From Rhodocyclaceae bacterium (GTDB taxonomy: Bacteria > Pseudomonadota > Gammaproteobacteria > Burkholderiales > Rhodocyclaceae), in contig JAOADW010000053.1 in NCBI GenBank assembly GCA_026417115.1, positions 1-56,390 of the forward strand: 56,390 nt of DNA, read 5' to 3'. The notes under the pieces are model-generated. The model made no database searches. It had not been told where the DNA came from and worked only from the letters and a program-made list of their open reading frames with translations. This document shows positions 18,778-28,172 of the stretch, in pieces. A program made the position numbers and the translations under genes. The first letter of the stretch is position 1, and the number at the start of each line of letters is the position of its first letter.

Positions 18778-21120
18778 TTATACCTGTTTCAAGCTCGTCG
18801 CGGCGGAGAGTTTCGTGGCCTGGAAGGAAGCCGCGATGGGTTTTCCTCGTCGGCCGCGCGCAGCGCGATAGGGGGCTAAGTCAGGATCCCTCAAGAGAAG
18901 GGTTTTGCTATTTCCGCCGCGCATCTTGCCTTCGAGCAGGAAACCCGTCGAGCTGCAGGCCGTGGCGATCACCGCATCGCCGGGCGCGAGCTCGATGAGC
19001 TTGACTCCCCGACCCTTGGGAAGCATTTTGAGCTCGCTTTTGGGAAAGACCAACAGGCGATTGCTCATCGTCAGGATCGCCACTTCCTCTCCGTCGGCCG
19101 CCTGAGGCGTCAGCAGCTTTTCGCCAGCGGCGAGCGTCATGAAGGCTTTGCCGCTTCTTACACGGCTCATGAGGTCGGCAACCCTGGCGAGAAAACCATA
19201 GCCGCCGCTGTTGGCGAACAGATAAAGGGCCTCGGGTGCGTCGCTGAGGGCTTCGACAAGCCTGCCGCCTTCTTGGAAATCGATGAACGTCGTGAGGGGA
19301 ACGCCATCGCCCCGCCCTCCAGGCAGCTCGGCGACCCGTACGGTATAGGCGCGACCATGATCGTCGAGGATCACCAGCGGCCAGAGGGTGCGCGATTCGG
19401 CCACCAACAAAGGGAAATCACCACTTTTATAAGTGATCGTGGCCGGATCGACGCCATGGCCCTGACGCGTGCGCGCCCATCCATTCTTCGAGACGATCAC
19501 GGTGACGGCTTCATCCGGTAAAGCGACGACGGACGCGATCATGGGGGCGACGGGCGCAATCAGGGTGCGCCGCGCATCTCCGTATTTTTTCGCGTCGGCG
19601 GCGATTTCCTTGTCGATGACGCGGTCGATCTCGCGTGCATCGTCGAGAAGCCGGCGCATCGCGGCGATCTCCTCGATGAGCGAACGCTTTTCTTCTTCGA
19701 GCTTGACGCCTTCGAGCCGCGCAAGCTGACGCAAGCGGATTTCCAGGATGTCCTCGGCTTGCGTCTCGCTGAGCCCAAAGCGCGCGATCAGCTCGCGTTT
19801 GGGGTCCTCAGCCTCCCGGATGGTGCGGATCACCTCGTCGATGGAAAGGAAAGCGATGAGCCGACCTTCGAGAATGTGCAGTCGCTGCTCGGCAACCGCC
19901 AAGCGGCGCCGTGTGCGGCGCTCGACGGTGGCGCGCCGGAAATCCAACCATTCGCTGAGAATGGCGAGCAGGCCTTTTTGCGCCGGCCGGCCATCGCGGC
20001 CAATCAGCGTGAGATTGACCGGCACATTGCACTCGAGGCTCGTATGGGCAAGCAGCGGCGCCATCAGCTCGTCTTCTTTGAGGCGCGAGCTGCGAGGTTC
20101 GAGCACGAGCCGCACCGGCTCCTTTTCGTTTGATTCGTCGCGCGCCGCCTCGAGCACTGCCAGCAAAGCTTGGCGCAGATTTCTCTGTTCGGGGGAAACT
20201 TCTTTTTTTCCGGCGCGGGGTTGCGGATTGATGAGGGCCTCGATTTCGGCGAGCACCTGGGCGCAAGACACGCCGTGGGGCAGCTCATGGACGATCACGC
20301 GCCATTGCCCACGCGCAAGCTCTTCGAGGCGCCAGCGCGCTCGCATACGCAAGCTGCCGCGTCCGCTCGCATAGAGCTCGCGTATCGTTTCGGGAGGCGA
20401 GATGAGGTGCCCACCGCCTGGGAAGTCCGGCCCCGGTAGGATCGCGAGCACCTCCTCCAGCGTAGCTGCGGGTTTTTTCAGCAATAGCCGCACGGCTTCG
20501 GCCACTTCGTGGAGGTTGTGCGGAGGGATCTCGGTGGCCATGCCCACGGCGATACCCGAGGCGCCATTGAGTAAAACGAAAGGGAGGCGCGCAGGCAAAA
20601 GCTTGGGTTCATTGAGTGAGCCGTCGTAATTGGGCGCGAAGTCGACGGCGCCTTCGCTGAGCTCGGCCAGCAATAAGTCGGCGATCGGCGCCAGCCGGCA
20701 CTCGGTGTATCGCATCGCGGCGGGTGCATCGCCATCTCGCGAGCCGAAATTGCCCTGGCCCTCGATGAGCGGATAACGCAGCGCGAAATCTTGCGCCACG
20801 CGCACCAGGGTTTCATAGACGCTGGCGTCTCCATGAGGATGGAATTTGCCGATCACGTCTCCGACGACGCGCGCGCTTTTGACGGGCTTTGCGCCTGGCG
20901 AAAGGCGCAACTCATGCATGGCGTAGAGCAACCGCCGCTGCACGGGTTTCAAACCATCTTCCACCTGCGGCAGGGCGCGCCCCTTGACCACGCTGATGGC
21001 ATAGGCGAGATAAGCGCGTTCGGCGAATTCGGCCAGCGGCAAGGCATCCTCTGCAAAGCTGGGGGAGGGTGCGGTGGGCGGAGGCGGAGGAAGGGAGTCG
21101 AAAAGATCGGGCGTCGTCAT
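18778..21120 (-). CDS. parC: DNA topoisomerase IV subunit A (ParC)
   Basis: The 780-residue ParC forms topoisomerase IV with ParE and decatenates daughter chromosomes. The quinolone-resistance-determining region is present (GDVIGKFHPHGDASVYETLV). The catalytic Tyr138 is in AAMRYTECRL, and GQGNFGSRDGDAPA is the conserved segment before it. Length and the partner's size favour ParC over GyrA. The position matching E. coli Ser80 is Ala99 here, while the Glu84 equivalent (Glu103) is kept. The ATG at 21120 overlaps the parE stop in an ATGA, so it is preferred over the further upstream in-frame start within parE. Confidence 0.94.
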   Translation of the reverse strand: MTTPDLFDSLPPPPPTAPSPSFAEDALPLAEFAERAYLAYAISVVKGRALPQVEDGLKPVQRRLLYAMHELRLSPGAKPVKSARVVGDVIGKFHPHGDASVYETLVRVAQDFALRYPLIEGQGNFGSRDGDAPAAMRYTECRLAPIADLLLAELSEGAVDFAPNYDGSLNEPKLLPARLPFVLLNGASGIAVGMATEIPPHNLHEVAEAVRLLLKKPAATLEEVLAILPGPDFPGGGHLISPPETIRELYASGRGSLRMRARWRLEELARGQWRVIVHELPHGVSCAQVLAEIEALINPQPRAGKKEVSPEQRNLRQALLAVLEAARDESNEKEPVRLVLEPRSSRLKEDELMAPLLAHTSLECNVPVNLTLIGRDGRPAQKGLLAILSEWLDFRRATVERRTRRRLAVAEQRLHILEGRLIAFLSIDEVIRTIREAEDPKRELIARFGLSETQAEDILEIRLRQLARLEGVKLEEEKRSLIEEIAAMRRLLDDAREIDRVIDKEIAADAKKYGDARRTLIAPVAPMIASVVALPDEAVTVIVSKNGWARTRQGHGVDPATITYKSGDFPLLVAESRTLWPLVILDDHGRAYTVRVAELPGGRGDGVPLTTFIDFQEGGRLVEALSDAPEALYLFANSGGYGFLARVADLMSRVRSGKAFMTLAAGEKLLTPQAADGEEVAILTMSNRLLVFPKSELKMLPKGRGVKLIELAPGDAVIATACSSTGFLLEGKMRGGNSKTLLLRDPDLAPYRAARGRRGKPIAASFQATKLSAATSLKQV

Positions 21121-23081
21121 ATGTCGGCCTCCACGAGATTGCCTTTTTCTTCCATCCAAGCACGACGGGCGGCTGCTTCGCCTTTGCCCATCAAGAGGTC
21201 GAACAGCCGTCGCGTGGCGTCTCTTTCCGCTTCCTGCTCAAGCACCGGCAGCACGCGGCGGGTAGCCGGATCCATTGCCGTTTCCCGCAACTGCTCGGGA
21301 TTCATTTCGCCCAGCCCCTTGAAACGAGCGATTTCGATCTTGTCGGCGGGAACGCCTTCCTTGGCGAGACGGTCGCGAATGGCCGCAAGTTCGCCTTCAT
21401 CGAGCGCATAGAGCCTTTTCGCAGGCCGCTTCTTGCCGAGCGCCGGCACGTCGATGCGGAAAAGCGGCGGCTGCGCGACGTAAAGACAGCCGCGGCGAAT
21501 CAAGGCCGGGAAATGCCGGTAGAACAGGGTGAGCAACAGGGTTTGGATGTGGGCGCCATCGACGTCTGCGTCGGCCATGATGATCACCTTGCCATAGCGC
21601 AGGCCGGAAAGATCGGGCTCTTCGTCGATGCGATGCGGCTCGATGCCCAATGCGACAGCGATGTCATGGATTTCAGCATTGGCGAAGAGTCGATCGGCTT
21701 CGATTTCCCAGGCGTTTTGCACCTTGCCGCGCAGCGGCAGAATCGCCTGCGTTTCCCGGTTGCGCGCCATCTTCGCAGAACCGCCGGCAGAATCCCCTTC
21801 GACGAGGAATAACTCGTTTTCGCGAAGATCCGTGGATTCACAGTCGGCGAGCTTGCCAGGCAGCACCGCAACGCCCGAGCCTTTCTTTTTCTCGATGCGT
21901 TGGGCGCTTTTCTGGCGTGCTTGCGCTTGACGGATGGCCAGTTCGGCAATGCGTTTGCCGGCCTCCACATGCTGGTTGAGCCAAATCTCGAAGCGATCGC
22001 GCACCATCGTCGCGACGAGCTTGACTGCCTCGCGCGAGGTGAGCTTTTCTTTGACCTGCCCTTGGAACTGAGGGTCGAGCAGGCGTACTGAGAGCACGAA
22101 ACTCATGCGTCCGGCCACGTCCTCTTGTTGCAGCTTGAGCGCGCGTGGCAATAGTCCATGGTGCTCGATGAAGCTTTTCATGGCTTCGAAAACGCCCGCT
22201 TTCAATCCCGATTCGTGTGTGCCGCCTGCGCTCGTGGGAATGAGGTTGACATAAGACTCGCCGAGCGCGCCATCTTCCCACCAGCCTATGGCCCAGCTCG
22301 CGCCTTCTCCTTCGGCGAAATTCGCATCATCGCTGCCGGCGTGGTTGGCGTCGGCGTAGATGGGGGCAATGGGGGAAGCGCCTCCGGCGAGTTCCCCGAG
22401 GTATTCCGCCAAGCCATGGGGATAGCGCCAGGTTTTTTCGACGAAGGTTCCCTCGGTTTCCTCGAGCGCCAAGGTCACCTGTACGCCAGGCAGCAGCACG
22501 GCCTTCGAGCGCAACAGGCGTTCGAGCTCGCCGAGGGGCACGCGCGCATGGTCGAAATATCTCGCGTCGGGCACGACACGCACGCGCGTGCCGGTAGCAC
22601 GGCCGCATTCGCCGATGATCTCGATGTCCGAGACGCTTTCGCCGCCCTCCCGAAAACAAACGCGATGGATTTTCCCATCGCGCCGCACCTCCACCTCGAC
22701 TTCTTTCGACAAGGCCGTCGTGACGGCGACCCCCACGCCATGCAGACCACCGGAAAAGGCATAGGCGCCGCCGCTGCGCTTGTCGAATTTGCCGCCCGCA
22801 TGTAGGCGGGTGAAGGCAAGCACGACGACAGGGATTTTTTCTTCCGGGTGAGGCCCGATGGGGATGCCGCGCCCATCGTCACTCACCGTCACGCTGCCGT
22901 CGCGCGCCACTTGCACATGGATATGCTTGGCGAAGCCGGCGAGGGCTTCGTCGGCGGCGTTGTCGATGACCTCTTGGATGATGTGCAGGGGTGAGTCGGT
23001 GCGCGTATACATGCCGGGGCGCGCACGCACCGGTTCCAAGCCCTTGAGCACACGAAAGCTCGATTCGTCGTAGGGGAGCAT
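21117..23081 (-). CDS. parE: DNA topoisomerase IV subunit B (ParE)
   Basis: This 654-residue protein is the ATPase half of topoisomerase IV. The start region FRVLKGLEPVRARPGMY is typical. The GHKL ATP site shows EVIDNAADEA and SDDGRGIPIGPH, and the TOPRIM domain shows LVEGDSAGGSA and IIMADADVDGAHI. The size is that of ParE rather than the roughly 800-residue GyrB. No convincing Shine-Dalgarno precedes the ATG at 23081. It is the first gene of the parE-parC unit and is divergent from tRNA-Arg. Confidence 0.95.
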   Translation of the reverse strand: MLPYDESSFRVLKGLEPVRARPGMYTRTDSPLHIIQEVIDNAADEALAGFAKHIHVQVARDGSVTVSDDGRGIPIGPHPEEKIPVVVLAFTRLHAGGKFDKRSGGAYAFSGGLHGVGVAVTTALSKEVEVEVRRDGKIHRVCFREGGESVSDIEIIGECGRATGTRVRVVPDARYFDHARVPLGELERLLRSKAVLLPGVQVTLALEETEGTFVEKTWRYPHGLAEYLGELAGGASPIAPIYADANHAGSDDANFAEGEGASWAIGWWEDGALGESYVNLIPTSAGGTHESGLKAGVFEAMKSFIEHHGLLPRALKLQQEDVAGRMSFVLSVRLLDPQFQGQVKEKLTSREAVKLVATMVRDRFEIWLNQHVEAGKRIAELAIRQAQARQKSAQRIEKKKGSGVAVLPGKLADCESTDLRENELFLVEGDSAGGSAKMARNRETQAILPLRGKVQNAWEIEADRLFANAEIHDIAVALGIEPHRIDEEPDLSGLRYGKVIIMADADVDGAHIQTLLLTLFYRHFPALIRRGCLYVAQPPLFRIDVPALGKKRPAKRLYALDEGELAAIRDRLAKEGVPADKIEIARFKGLGEMNPEQLRETAMDPATRRVLPVLEQEAERDATRRLFDLLMGKGEAAARRAWMEEKGNLVEADI

Positions 23082-23166
23082 GGTCGTTGAGAATAGCCTT
23101 TACGAAAGGAGCGGAAAGCAGAAATAGACAGCGCGGGCGCGCATTATCCTCTAGCCCGGAAACGTT

Positions 23167-23194
23167 TTGACCGCGGGCGCAAAACCGTTATAAT
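23167..23194 (+). promoter_or_regulatory. Promoter of tRNA-Arg
   Basis: TTGACC (23167-23172), 16 bases, then TATAAT (23189-23194). The -10 ends 11 bases before the mature tRNA, and the following bases are GCGCTCGC, a GC-rich discriminator typical of growth-rate-controlled stable RNA promoters. Confidence 0.8.
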
Positions 23195-23205
23195 GCGCTC
23201 GCTTT

Positions 23206-23282
23206 GCGCCCGTAGCTCAGTTGGATAGAGTACCTGGCTACGAACCAGGGGGTCGTGGGTTCAAATCCTGCCGGGCGCGCCA
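23206..23282 (+). tRNA. tRNA-Arg (ACG anticodon)
   Basis: A full cloverleaf with encoded CCA. Acceptor GCGCCCG (23206-23212) pairs with CGGGCGC (23272-23278). The anticodon loop is CTACGAA and the T-arm is GTGGGTTCAAATCCTGC. ACG, with A34 normally changed to inosine, reads CGU, CGC and CGA. Confidence 0.97.
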
Positions 23283-23289
23283 GGATCCG

Positions 23290-23325
23290 GAAGGCCGCCT
23301 GCTTGTGGGCGGCCTTCGTTTTTTC
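23290..23325 (+). terminator. Rho-independent terminator after tRNA-Arg
   Basis: GAAGGCCGCC (23290-23299) pairs perfectly with GGCGGCCTTC (23308-23317) and is followed by a T-rich tail. It also faces the end of the opposing lplT gene. Confidence 0.9.
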
Positions 23326-23332
23326 TCCGCGC

Positions 23333-24595
23333 TCAGTGGCGAGTATCGTCGAGATGTGCGACATCGTCGTGCTCGCGCTGGTTCGCTTCGTGCTTGCGCT
23401 TGATCAGCCACATCAAAGCTGAAACAAAACAGCCGAAGAGGACGATCACCCCATAAATGTGTAGACCGGCTTTGATCAGCAACGAATAGACGCCGGTCAT
23501 GACGAGAATGGAGAGATTCTCGTTGAAGTTCTGGACGGCGATCGAATGGCCAGCGCCCATCAGCAGGTGACCGCGGTGTTGCAAAAGGGCATTCATCGGT
23601 ACGACGAAAAAGCCGGAAAGAGCCCCGATTAGCACCATCAAGGGAATCGCGATCGCCGTATCGCGCACCAGGGTCATGACCATGACGATGAACCCCATCG
23701 CGATGCCCAGGGGAATCACGCGCACCGACTTACGCAAAGTGACGAGGCGGGCGGCGAGGATGGCGCCGATGGCGATGCCGACGGCGACGACGCCCTGCAA
23801 CATGCTCGCCTTGGAGAGATCGAGGTTGAGCGCGGCGTTCGCCCATTCGATGACGATGAATTGCAAAGTGGCGCCGGCCCCCCAGAAGAGCGTGGTGACT
23901 GCCAATGAGATCTGCCCGAGGCGATCCCGCCAAAGGAGCCTCAGACAATGGTTGAATTCGTGGAAAAGATAAAACGGATTCTTTTTCAAAGGCTTGTGAT
24001 CGACGCCGGTGTCTGGGATCCAAAGGTTGAAAATCGCCGCGACGAGGTAGAGCAAGCCGATGATGGCGAGATTCATTTCCGCGACCGTGTCGATGCCCGT
24101 CTCGAGCAGGGGGAAGTCATAGGCGAGCAGATGGTGCGCAATTTCCGGCTTGATCAGGGCGCCGCCCAAGACCACGCCGAGGATGATCGCAGCCACCGTG
24201 AGACCTTCGATCCAGCCATTGGCGATCACCAGCAGCCGATGGGGTAGGTATTCGGTCAGGATGCCATATTTCGCGGGAGAATATGCCGCGGCGCCCAGCC
24301 CTACGATCGCATAGGCAATGAGCGGATGGACGCCGAAAAACATGGCGCCGCAGCCGATGATCTTGATGCCATTGCTGATGAACATCACGCGCCATTTCGG
24401 CATCGAATCGGCGAAGGCGCCGACGAAAGCTGCCAGGGCGACGTAGGAAACGGTGAAAAAAGTCTTGAGCAGCGGTTCGTATTCGGCAGGCGCCTGGATC
24501 TCGCGCAAAATCGCGATGGCGGCGATCAGCAAGGCGTTGTCGGCAAGCGCAGAGAAAAACTGCGCCGCCATGATGAGATAAAAGCCGAGACCCAT
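23333..24595 (-). CDS. lplT: Lysophospholipid transporter LplT (MFS)
   Basis: A 420-residue inner-membrane protein of the major facilitator superfamily. The LplT N-terminus (GFYLIMAAQFFSALADNALL) and the inter-helix segment SPAKYGILTEYLPHRLLV are characteristic, and about 12 hydrophobic segments are visible. In E. coli, LplT flips 2-acyl-glycerophosphoethanolamine inward for reacylation by Aas, but no aas gene is adjacent here. The start at 24595 is chosen because homology begins with MGLGFYL. An upstream in-frame extension would overlap the divergent lysR promoter region. The C-terminus is a charged, His/Asp-rich tail. Confidence 0.9.
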   Translation of the reverse strand: MGLGFYLIMAAQFFSALADNALLIAAIAILREIQAPAEYEPLLKTFFTVSYVALAAFVGAFADSMPKWRVMFISNGIKIIGCGAMFFGVHPLIAYAIVGLGAAAYSPAKYGILTEYLPHRLLVIANGWIEGLTVAAIILGVVLGGALIKPEIAHHLLAYDFPLLETGIDTVAEMNLAIIGLLYLVAAIFNLWIPDTGVDHKPLKKNPFYLFHEFNHCLRLLWRDRLGQISLAVTTLFWGAGATLQFIVIEWANAALNLDLSKASMLQGVVAVGIAIGAILAARLVTLRKSVRVIPLGIAMGFIVMVMTLVRDTAIAIPLMVLIGALSGFFVVPMNALLQHRGHLLMGAGHSIAVQNFNENLSILVMTGVYSLLIKAGLHIYGVIVLFGCFVSALMWLIKRKHEANQREHDDVAHLDDTRH

Positions 24596-24752
24596 GGCGC
24601 GGGCTTTATAACACGAAAGCGCGACAAAACCGTGTCGAGGCGAATGTCGGATCGCCGCGCATGCCATATCAGCCTTTCTTATGTTGCAAATTTGTGATTG
24701 AATAGCAAAAAACCCGAATACGACGCGCAAAGAGACGGATCGAGGAGAAGGC

Positions 24753-25658
24753 ATGGCGGATCGCAGGCTGCAGGTTTTCTATGCCGTGGCGAAGCAGCTG
24801 TCTTTCACGAAGGCGGCGGAAGTCCTCTTCATGACGCAGCCGGCCGTGACCTTTCAGATCAAGCAACTCGAAGAACACTTCAACACCCGTCTCTTCGATC
24901 GAGGACATGGGCGCATTTCGCTGACGCCGGCGGGCGAGCTCGTGCTCCAATATGCCGAAAAAATCCTGAGCCTTTCGCAGGAGATGGACATCCGCATGGC
25001 CGAGATGACCGGCGAAGTCGGCGGATCCCTCCTGGTGGGGGCCTCGACGACGATTGCGGAATTCTTGCTGCCCAGAGTCATCGGCGAGTTCAAGTCCAAA
25101 TACCCGAACGTGCGGCCACGCTTGATCGTCGCCAACTCGGAGACCATCGAAACCAGAGTGGCCGAACATACGCTCGATATCGGTTTCATCGAATCGCCTT
25201 CGCACCAACCGAACCTGCAGACGGAGATCTGTTGCGAAGACGAGCTGCAAGTGATCTGTTCGCCGAAGTTTCCGCTTGCGCGCTACAAAGAAATCAACCC
25301 GCAGATCCTGGCCGACTACCCTTACGTTTCCCGCGAGCCGGGGTCGGGCACGCGCGAATTCACAGAAGTGTATTTGCGCCAACATGGCGTCGATGTCGAA
25401 CACATGACGCCCGTGATGGAAATGGGCAGTCCAGTGGCGCTCCTCGAGGTCGTCGAGACGGGGCTTGGCTATGCGATCGCCTCGCGTTTTTCCGTGCTCA
25501 AAGCGCTGCGGCTGGGCGACCTCGTCTCCATTCCATTGAAGCCGCGGCTGACGCGCCAGCTTTCCATGGTGTATCCGAAGGAAAAGTTCCGTTCGCGGCT
25601 CGTGACGACCTTCGTCGAATTCGCCACCGAGAAGCTGAAGGCGTGCCGCCTACGCTGA
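24753..25658 (+). CDS. LysR-family transcriptional regulator
   Basis: This 301-residue protein has the N-terminal winged helix-turn-helix of LysR proteins (LSFTKAAEVLFMTQPAVTFQ, residues about 16-36, and LFDRGHGRISLTPAGE) and a C-terminal periplasmic-binding-like effector domain. It resembles the CysB/CbbR branch in its DNA-binding sequence, but the ligand and targets cannot be assigned. It is divergent from lplT with a 157-base gap, so lplT is a possible target. It is followed by alr after 49 bases. The GAGGAG ribosome-binding site just upstream supports the start. Confidence 0.88.
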   Translation: MADRRLQVFYAVAKQLSFTKAAEVLFMTQPAVTFQIKQLEEHFNTRLFDRGHGRISLTPAGELVLQYAEKILSLSQEMDIRMAEMTGEVGGSLLVGASTTIAEFLLPRVIGEFKSKYPNVRPRLIVANSETIETRVAEHTLDIGFIESPSHQPNLQTEICCEDELQVICSPKFPLARYKEINPQILADYPYVSREPGSGTREFTEVYLRQHGVDVEHMTPVMEMGSPVALLEVVETGLGYAIASRFSVLKALRLGDLVSIPLKPRLTRQLSMVYPKEKFRSRLVTTFVEFATEKLKACRLR

Positions 25659-25707
25659 GCAGGCAACAATTTCGCATGTCGTCGCGCTTGCTTCGCAGAG
25701 GGGCGCC

Positions 25708-26799
25708 ATGAGCCGGCCCATCCGTGCGCGTATCGATCGCACGGCGCTGCGTCAGAATTTCCAAATCGTGCGTCGCCATGCGCCGGCGGCGAAGATGATC
25801 TGGGCAGTGGTCAAGGCCAACGCCTATGGCCATGGGCTTTTGACGGTGGCGCGCACGCTCGCGGATCTGGCCGATGGCTTCGCCTTGATCGAAATCGAAG
25901 GCGCGCGCGCCTTGCGGGCAGCGGGTTTTGCGCATCCCCTGCTGATGCTCGAGGGCTTTTATCACGGCGATGAGATCGCCGAGTTTGCCGCCTTGCGCGC
26001 GATCCCCGTGCTCCATAGCCCCCACCAGGTCGCATGGCTGCAGGCGAGTTCTTGGCCTGCTGACTTGCCCATCGTGCTCAAGCTCGACACGGGCATGAAT
26101 CGGCTTGGTTTTACGCCGGAGACCTTACAGGCCGCGTACGCCGCCCTAGCGCCTCGCGTCGCCGAGATCGTGGCGATGACGCATTTCGCCGATGCGGACG
26201 GAGCCAGCGGCATCGCCTGGCAATATGAACGCTTTCTAGCGGGCGTTGCGGGCTTGCGCTTTGCCGCCGTGAGCCTGGCCAATTCTGCGACGCTGCTCAA
26301 ATATCCCTATGCGCACGGAGATTGGCTGCGGCCGGGCATCATGCTCTATGGCGGCTCGCCGTTTTCGCCTGCGATCCCTGCTGCCGATTGGGGTTTATCG
26401 CCCGTCATGACCTTGGAGGCGGAGATTATCGCGGAACGGACGCTCGTTCCCGGCAATACCGTCGGTTACGGCTGTACGTTCAGGGCAGAGCGGCCGATGC
26501 GCATCGGCATCGTCGCCTGTGGTTATGCCGATGGTTATCCTCGCCATGCCAGCACGGGCGCCCCCGTCTTGGTCGATGGCCAGCGTACGCGGCTCGTCGG
26601 CCGGGTCTCGATGGACAAGCTCGCCGTCGATTTGACCGACTTCCCGCCCCAGAGTGGGCTTGGCAGCATCGCCACGCTGTGGGGGCGCCATGGCAGAGGC
26701 ATGCTCTCCGCCGACGAAGTCGCTGCCGCGGCAGGCACTATTGCCTACGAGCTTTTCTGCGCGCTTGCCGCGCGCGTGCCGGTGGTCGAGGAAGGCTGA
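25708..26799 (+). CDS. alr: Alanine racemase
   Basis: The 363-residue PLP enzyme interconverts L- and D-alanine for peptidoglycan. The PLP-binding Lys36 is in VVKANAYGHG. The second catalytic residue, a Tyr near 254, is in GNTVGYGCTF, and ACGYADGYPR and GRVSMDKLAVDLTD are the conserved C-terminal segments. The ATG at 25708 is at the usual family start. Its TGA overlaps the radA ATG by one base, which puts alr and radA on one transcript. Confidence 0.96.
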   Translation: MSRPIRARIDRTALRQNFQIVRRHAPAAKMIWAVVKANAYGHGLLTVARTLADLADGFALIEIEGARALRAAGFAHPLLMLEGFYHGDEIAEFAALRAIPVLHSPHQVAWLQASSWPADLPIVLKLDTGMNRLGFTPETLQAAYAALAPRVAEIVAMTHFADADGASGIAWQYERFLAGVAGLRFAAVSLANSATLLKYPYAHGDWLRPGIMLYGGSPFSPAIPAADWGLSPVMTLEAEIIAERTLVPGNTVGYGCTFRAERPMRIGIVACGYADGYPRHASTGAPVLVDGQRTRLVGRVSMDKLAVDLTDFPPQSGLGSIATLWGRHGRGMLSADEVAAAAGTIAYELFCALAARVPVVEEG

Positions 26800-28172
26800 T
26801 GGGGCGCGCGAAAACCCTTTTCGTTTGCCAGGCTTGTGGCGCTTCCGTTTCCAAATGGCAAGGCCAATGCCCAGGATGCGGAGAATGGAATACCCTGACG
26901 GAGACGGTCGTGGATAACGCTGCGGCGACAGGGCGTTTTGCCAGTCCATTCGTAGCTCTCGCGCCAACAGGCAAGACGCAAGACCTCTCGACGCTGGAGC
27001 CGCGCGCAGAGCAAAGGATCGCCACGGGCATCGGCGAGTTCGATCGTGTGCTGGGCGGCGGCCTCGTGGCGGGGGGGGTTGTGTTGATCGGCGGCGATCC
27101 CGGCATCGGCAAATCGACTCTATTGCTCCAAGCGCTGGCGCGGCTTGCCGAGGCTGGATTTCCCGTCCTCTATGTGAGCGGGGAGGAATCGGCGGAACAG
27201 GTCGCGTTGCGCGCACGCAGACTCCAGCTTGCCGTCACGGGGTTGAGGCTGCTGCCAGAAATCAACCTAGAAAAGGTCCTTGCCCAGCTGGCCCAGGAAA
27301 ACCCCCATGTGGTCGTCATCGACTCGATCCAAACGCTGTGGTCTGAGGCGTTGAGCAGCGCGCCCGGATCGGTCGCCCAAGTGCGGGAATGCGCGGCGCA
27401 GCTCACACGCTATGCCAAGCAAAGCGGCGCAGCAGTGATCATGGTTGGTCATGTGACTAAAGAGGGTGCGCTGGCCGGTCCTCGGGTGCTCGAGCACATC
27501 GTCGATACCGTGCTTTATTTTGAAGGCGATGCGCATTCGAGTTTTCGCCTCGTGCGCGCCTTCAAAAACCGCTTCGGCGCCGTCAATGAGTTGGGCGTAT
27601 TCGCGATGACCGAAAAAGGGCTCAAAGGCGTCTCCAATCCCTCAGCCTTGTTCCTTTCTCAGCATGGGCAGGTGGTGCCGGGCTCTTGCGTTCTCGTCAC
27701 CCAGGAAGGCTCACGCCCTTTGCTCGTGGAGATCCAAGCGCTCGTCGATAGGGCGCTTGCGGGCTACCCCCGTCGCCTCACGGTGGGTCTCGATGCCCAG
27801 CGGCTGTCGTTGCTGCTTGCCGTCTTGCATCGCCACTGTGGGATTGCGTGCGCCGATCAAGACGTTTTCGTCAATGCCGTTGGCGGCGTGCGTATCCAGG
27901 AGCCTGCTGCCGATTTGGCCGTCGTGCTGGCGATCGTTTCGAGCTTGCGTAATCGACCCCTGCCCGCAAAGCTCGTCGCCTTCGGCGAAATCGGCCTCGC
28001 CGGCGAGATCAGGCCCGCGCCGCGTGGTCAAGAGCGGCTCAAGGAAGCCGTGAAGCTGGGATTTACGCATGCGCTTGCCCCCAAGGCCAATGCGCCTCGT
28101 CATCCGATCGAGGGGCTGACGGTGATCCCACTGACCCGGCTGCAAGAGGCGATTGATTGGATACGCCTATGA
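26799..28172 (+). CDS. radA: DNA repair protein RadA
   Basis: The 457-residue RadA/Sms is a RecA-like helicase that promotes branch migration during recombination. It has a C4 zinc finger (Cys10, Cys13, Cys24, Cys27 in VCQACG and GQCPGCGEW), Walker A GGDPGIGKST near residue 97, the RadA-specific KNRFG motif near 255, and a C-terminal Lon-protease-like domain. The ATG at 26799 begins directly at the alr stop (TGATG). Longer readings of the frame upstream lie inside alr and have no homology. It overlaps the next gene by 4 bases. Confidence 0.96.
   Translation: MGRAKTLFVCQACGASVSKWQGQCPGCGEWNTLTETVVDNAAATGRFASPFVALAPTGKTQDLSTLEPRAEQRIATGIGEFDRVLGGGLVAGGVVLIGGDPGIGKSTLLLQALARLAEAGFPVLYVSGEESAEQVALRARRLQLAVTGLRLLPEINLEKVLAQLAQENPHVVVIDSIQTLWSEALSSAPGSVAQVRECAAQLTRYAKQSGAAVIMVGHVTKEGALAGPRVLEHIVDTVLYFEGDAHSSFRLVRAFKNRFGAVNELGVFAMTEKGLKGVSNPSALFLSQHGQVVPGSCVLVTQEGSRPLLVEIQALVDRALAGYPRRLTVGLDAQRLSLLLAVLHRHCGIACADQDVFVNAVGGVRIQEPAADLAVVLAIVSSLRNRPLPAKLVAFGEIGLAGEIRPAPRGQERLKEAVKLGFTHALAPKANAPRHPIEGLTVIPLTRLQEAIDWIRL

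Noticed and set aside
24596-24752. Possible LysR binding site between lplT and lysR
   Set aside because: A T-N11-A-like pattern (around TTGCAAATTTGTGA) is present, but such patterns are frequent by chance and there is no strong dyad symmetry.
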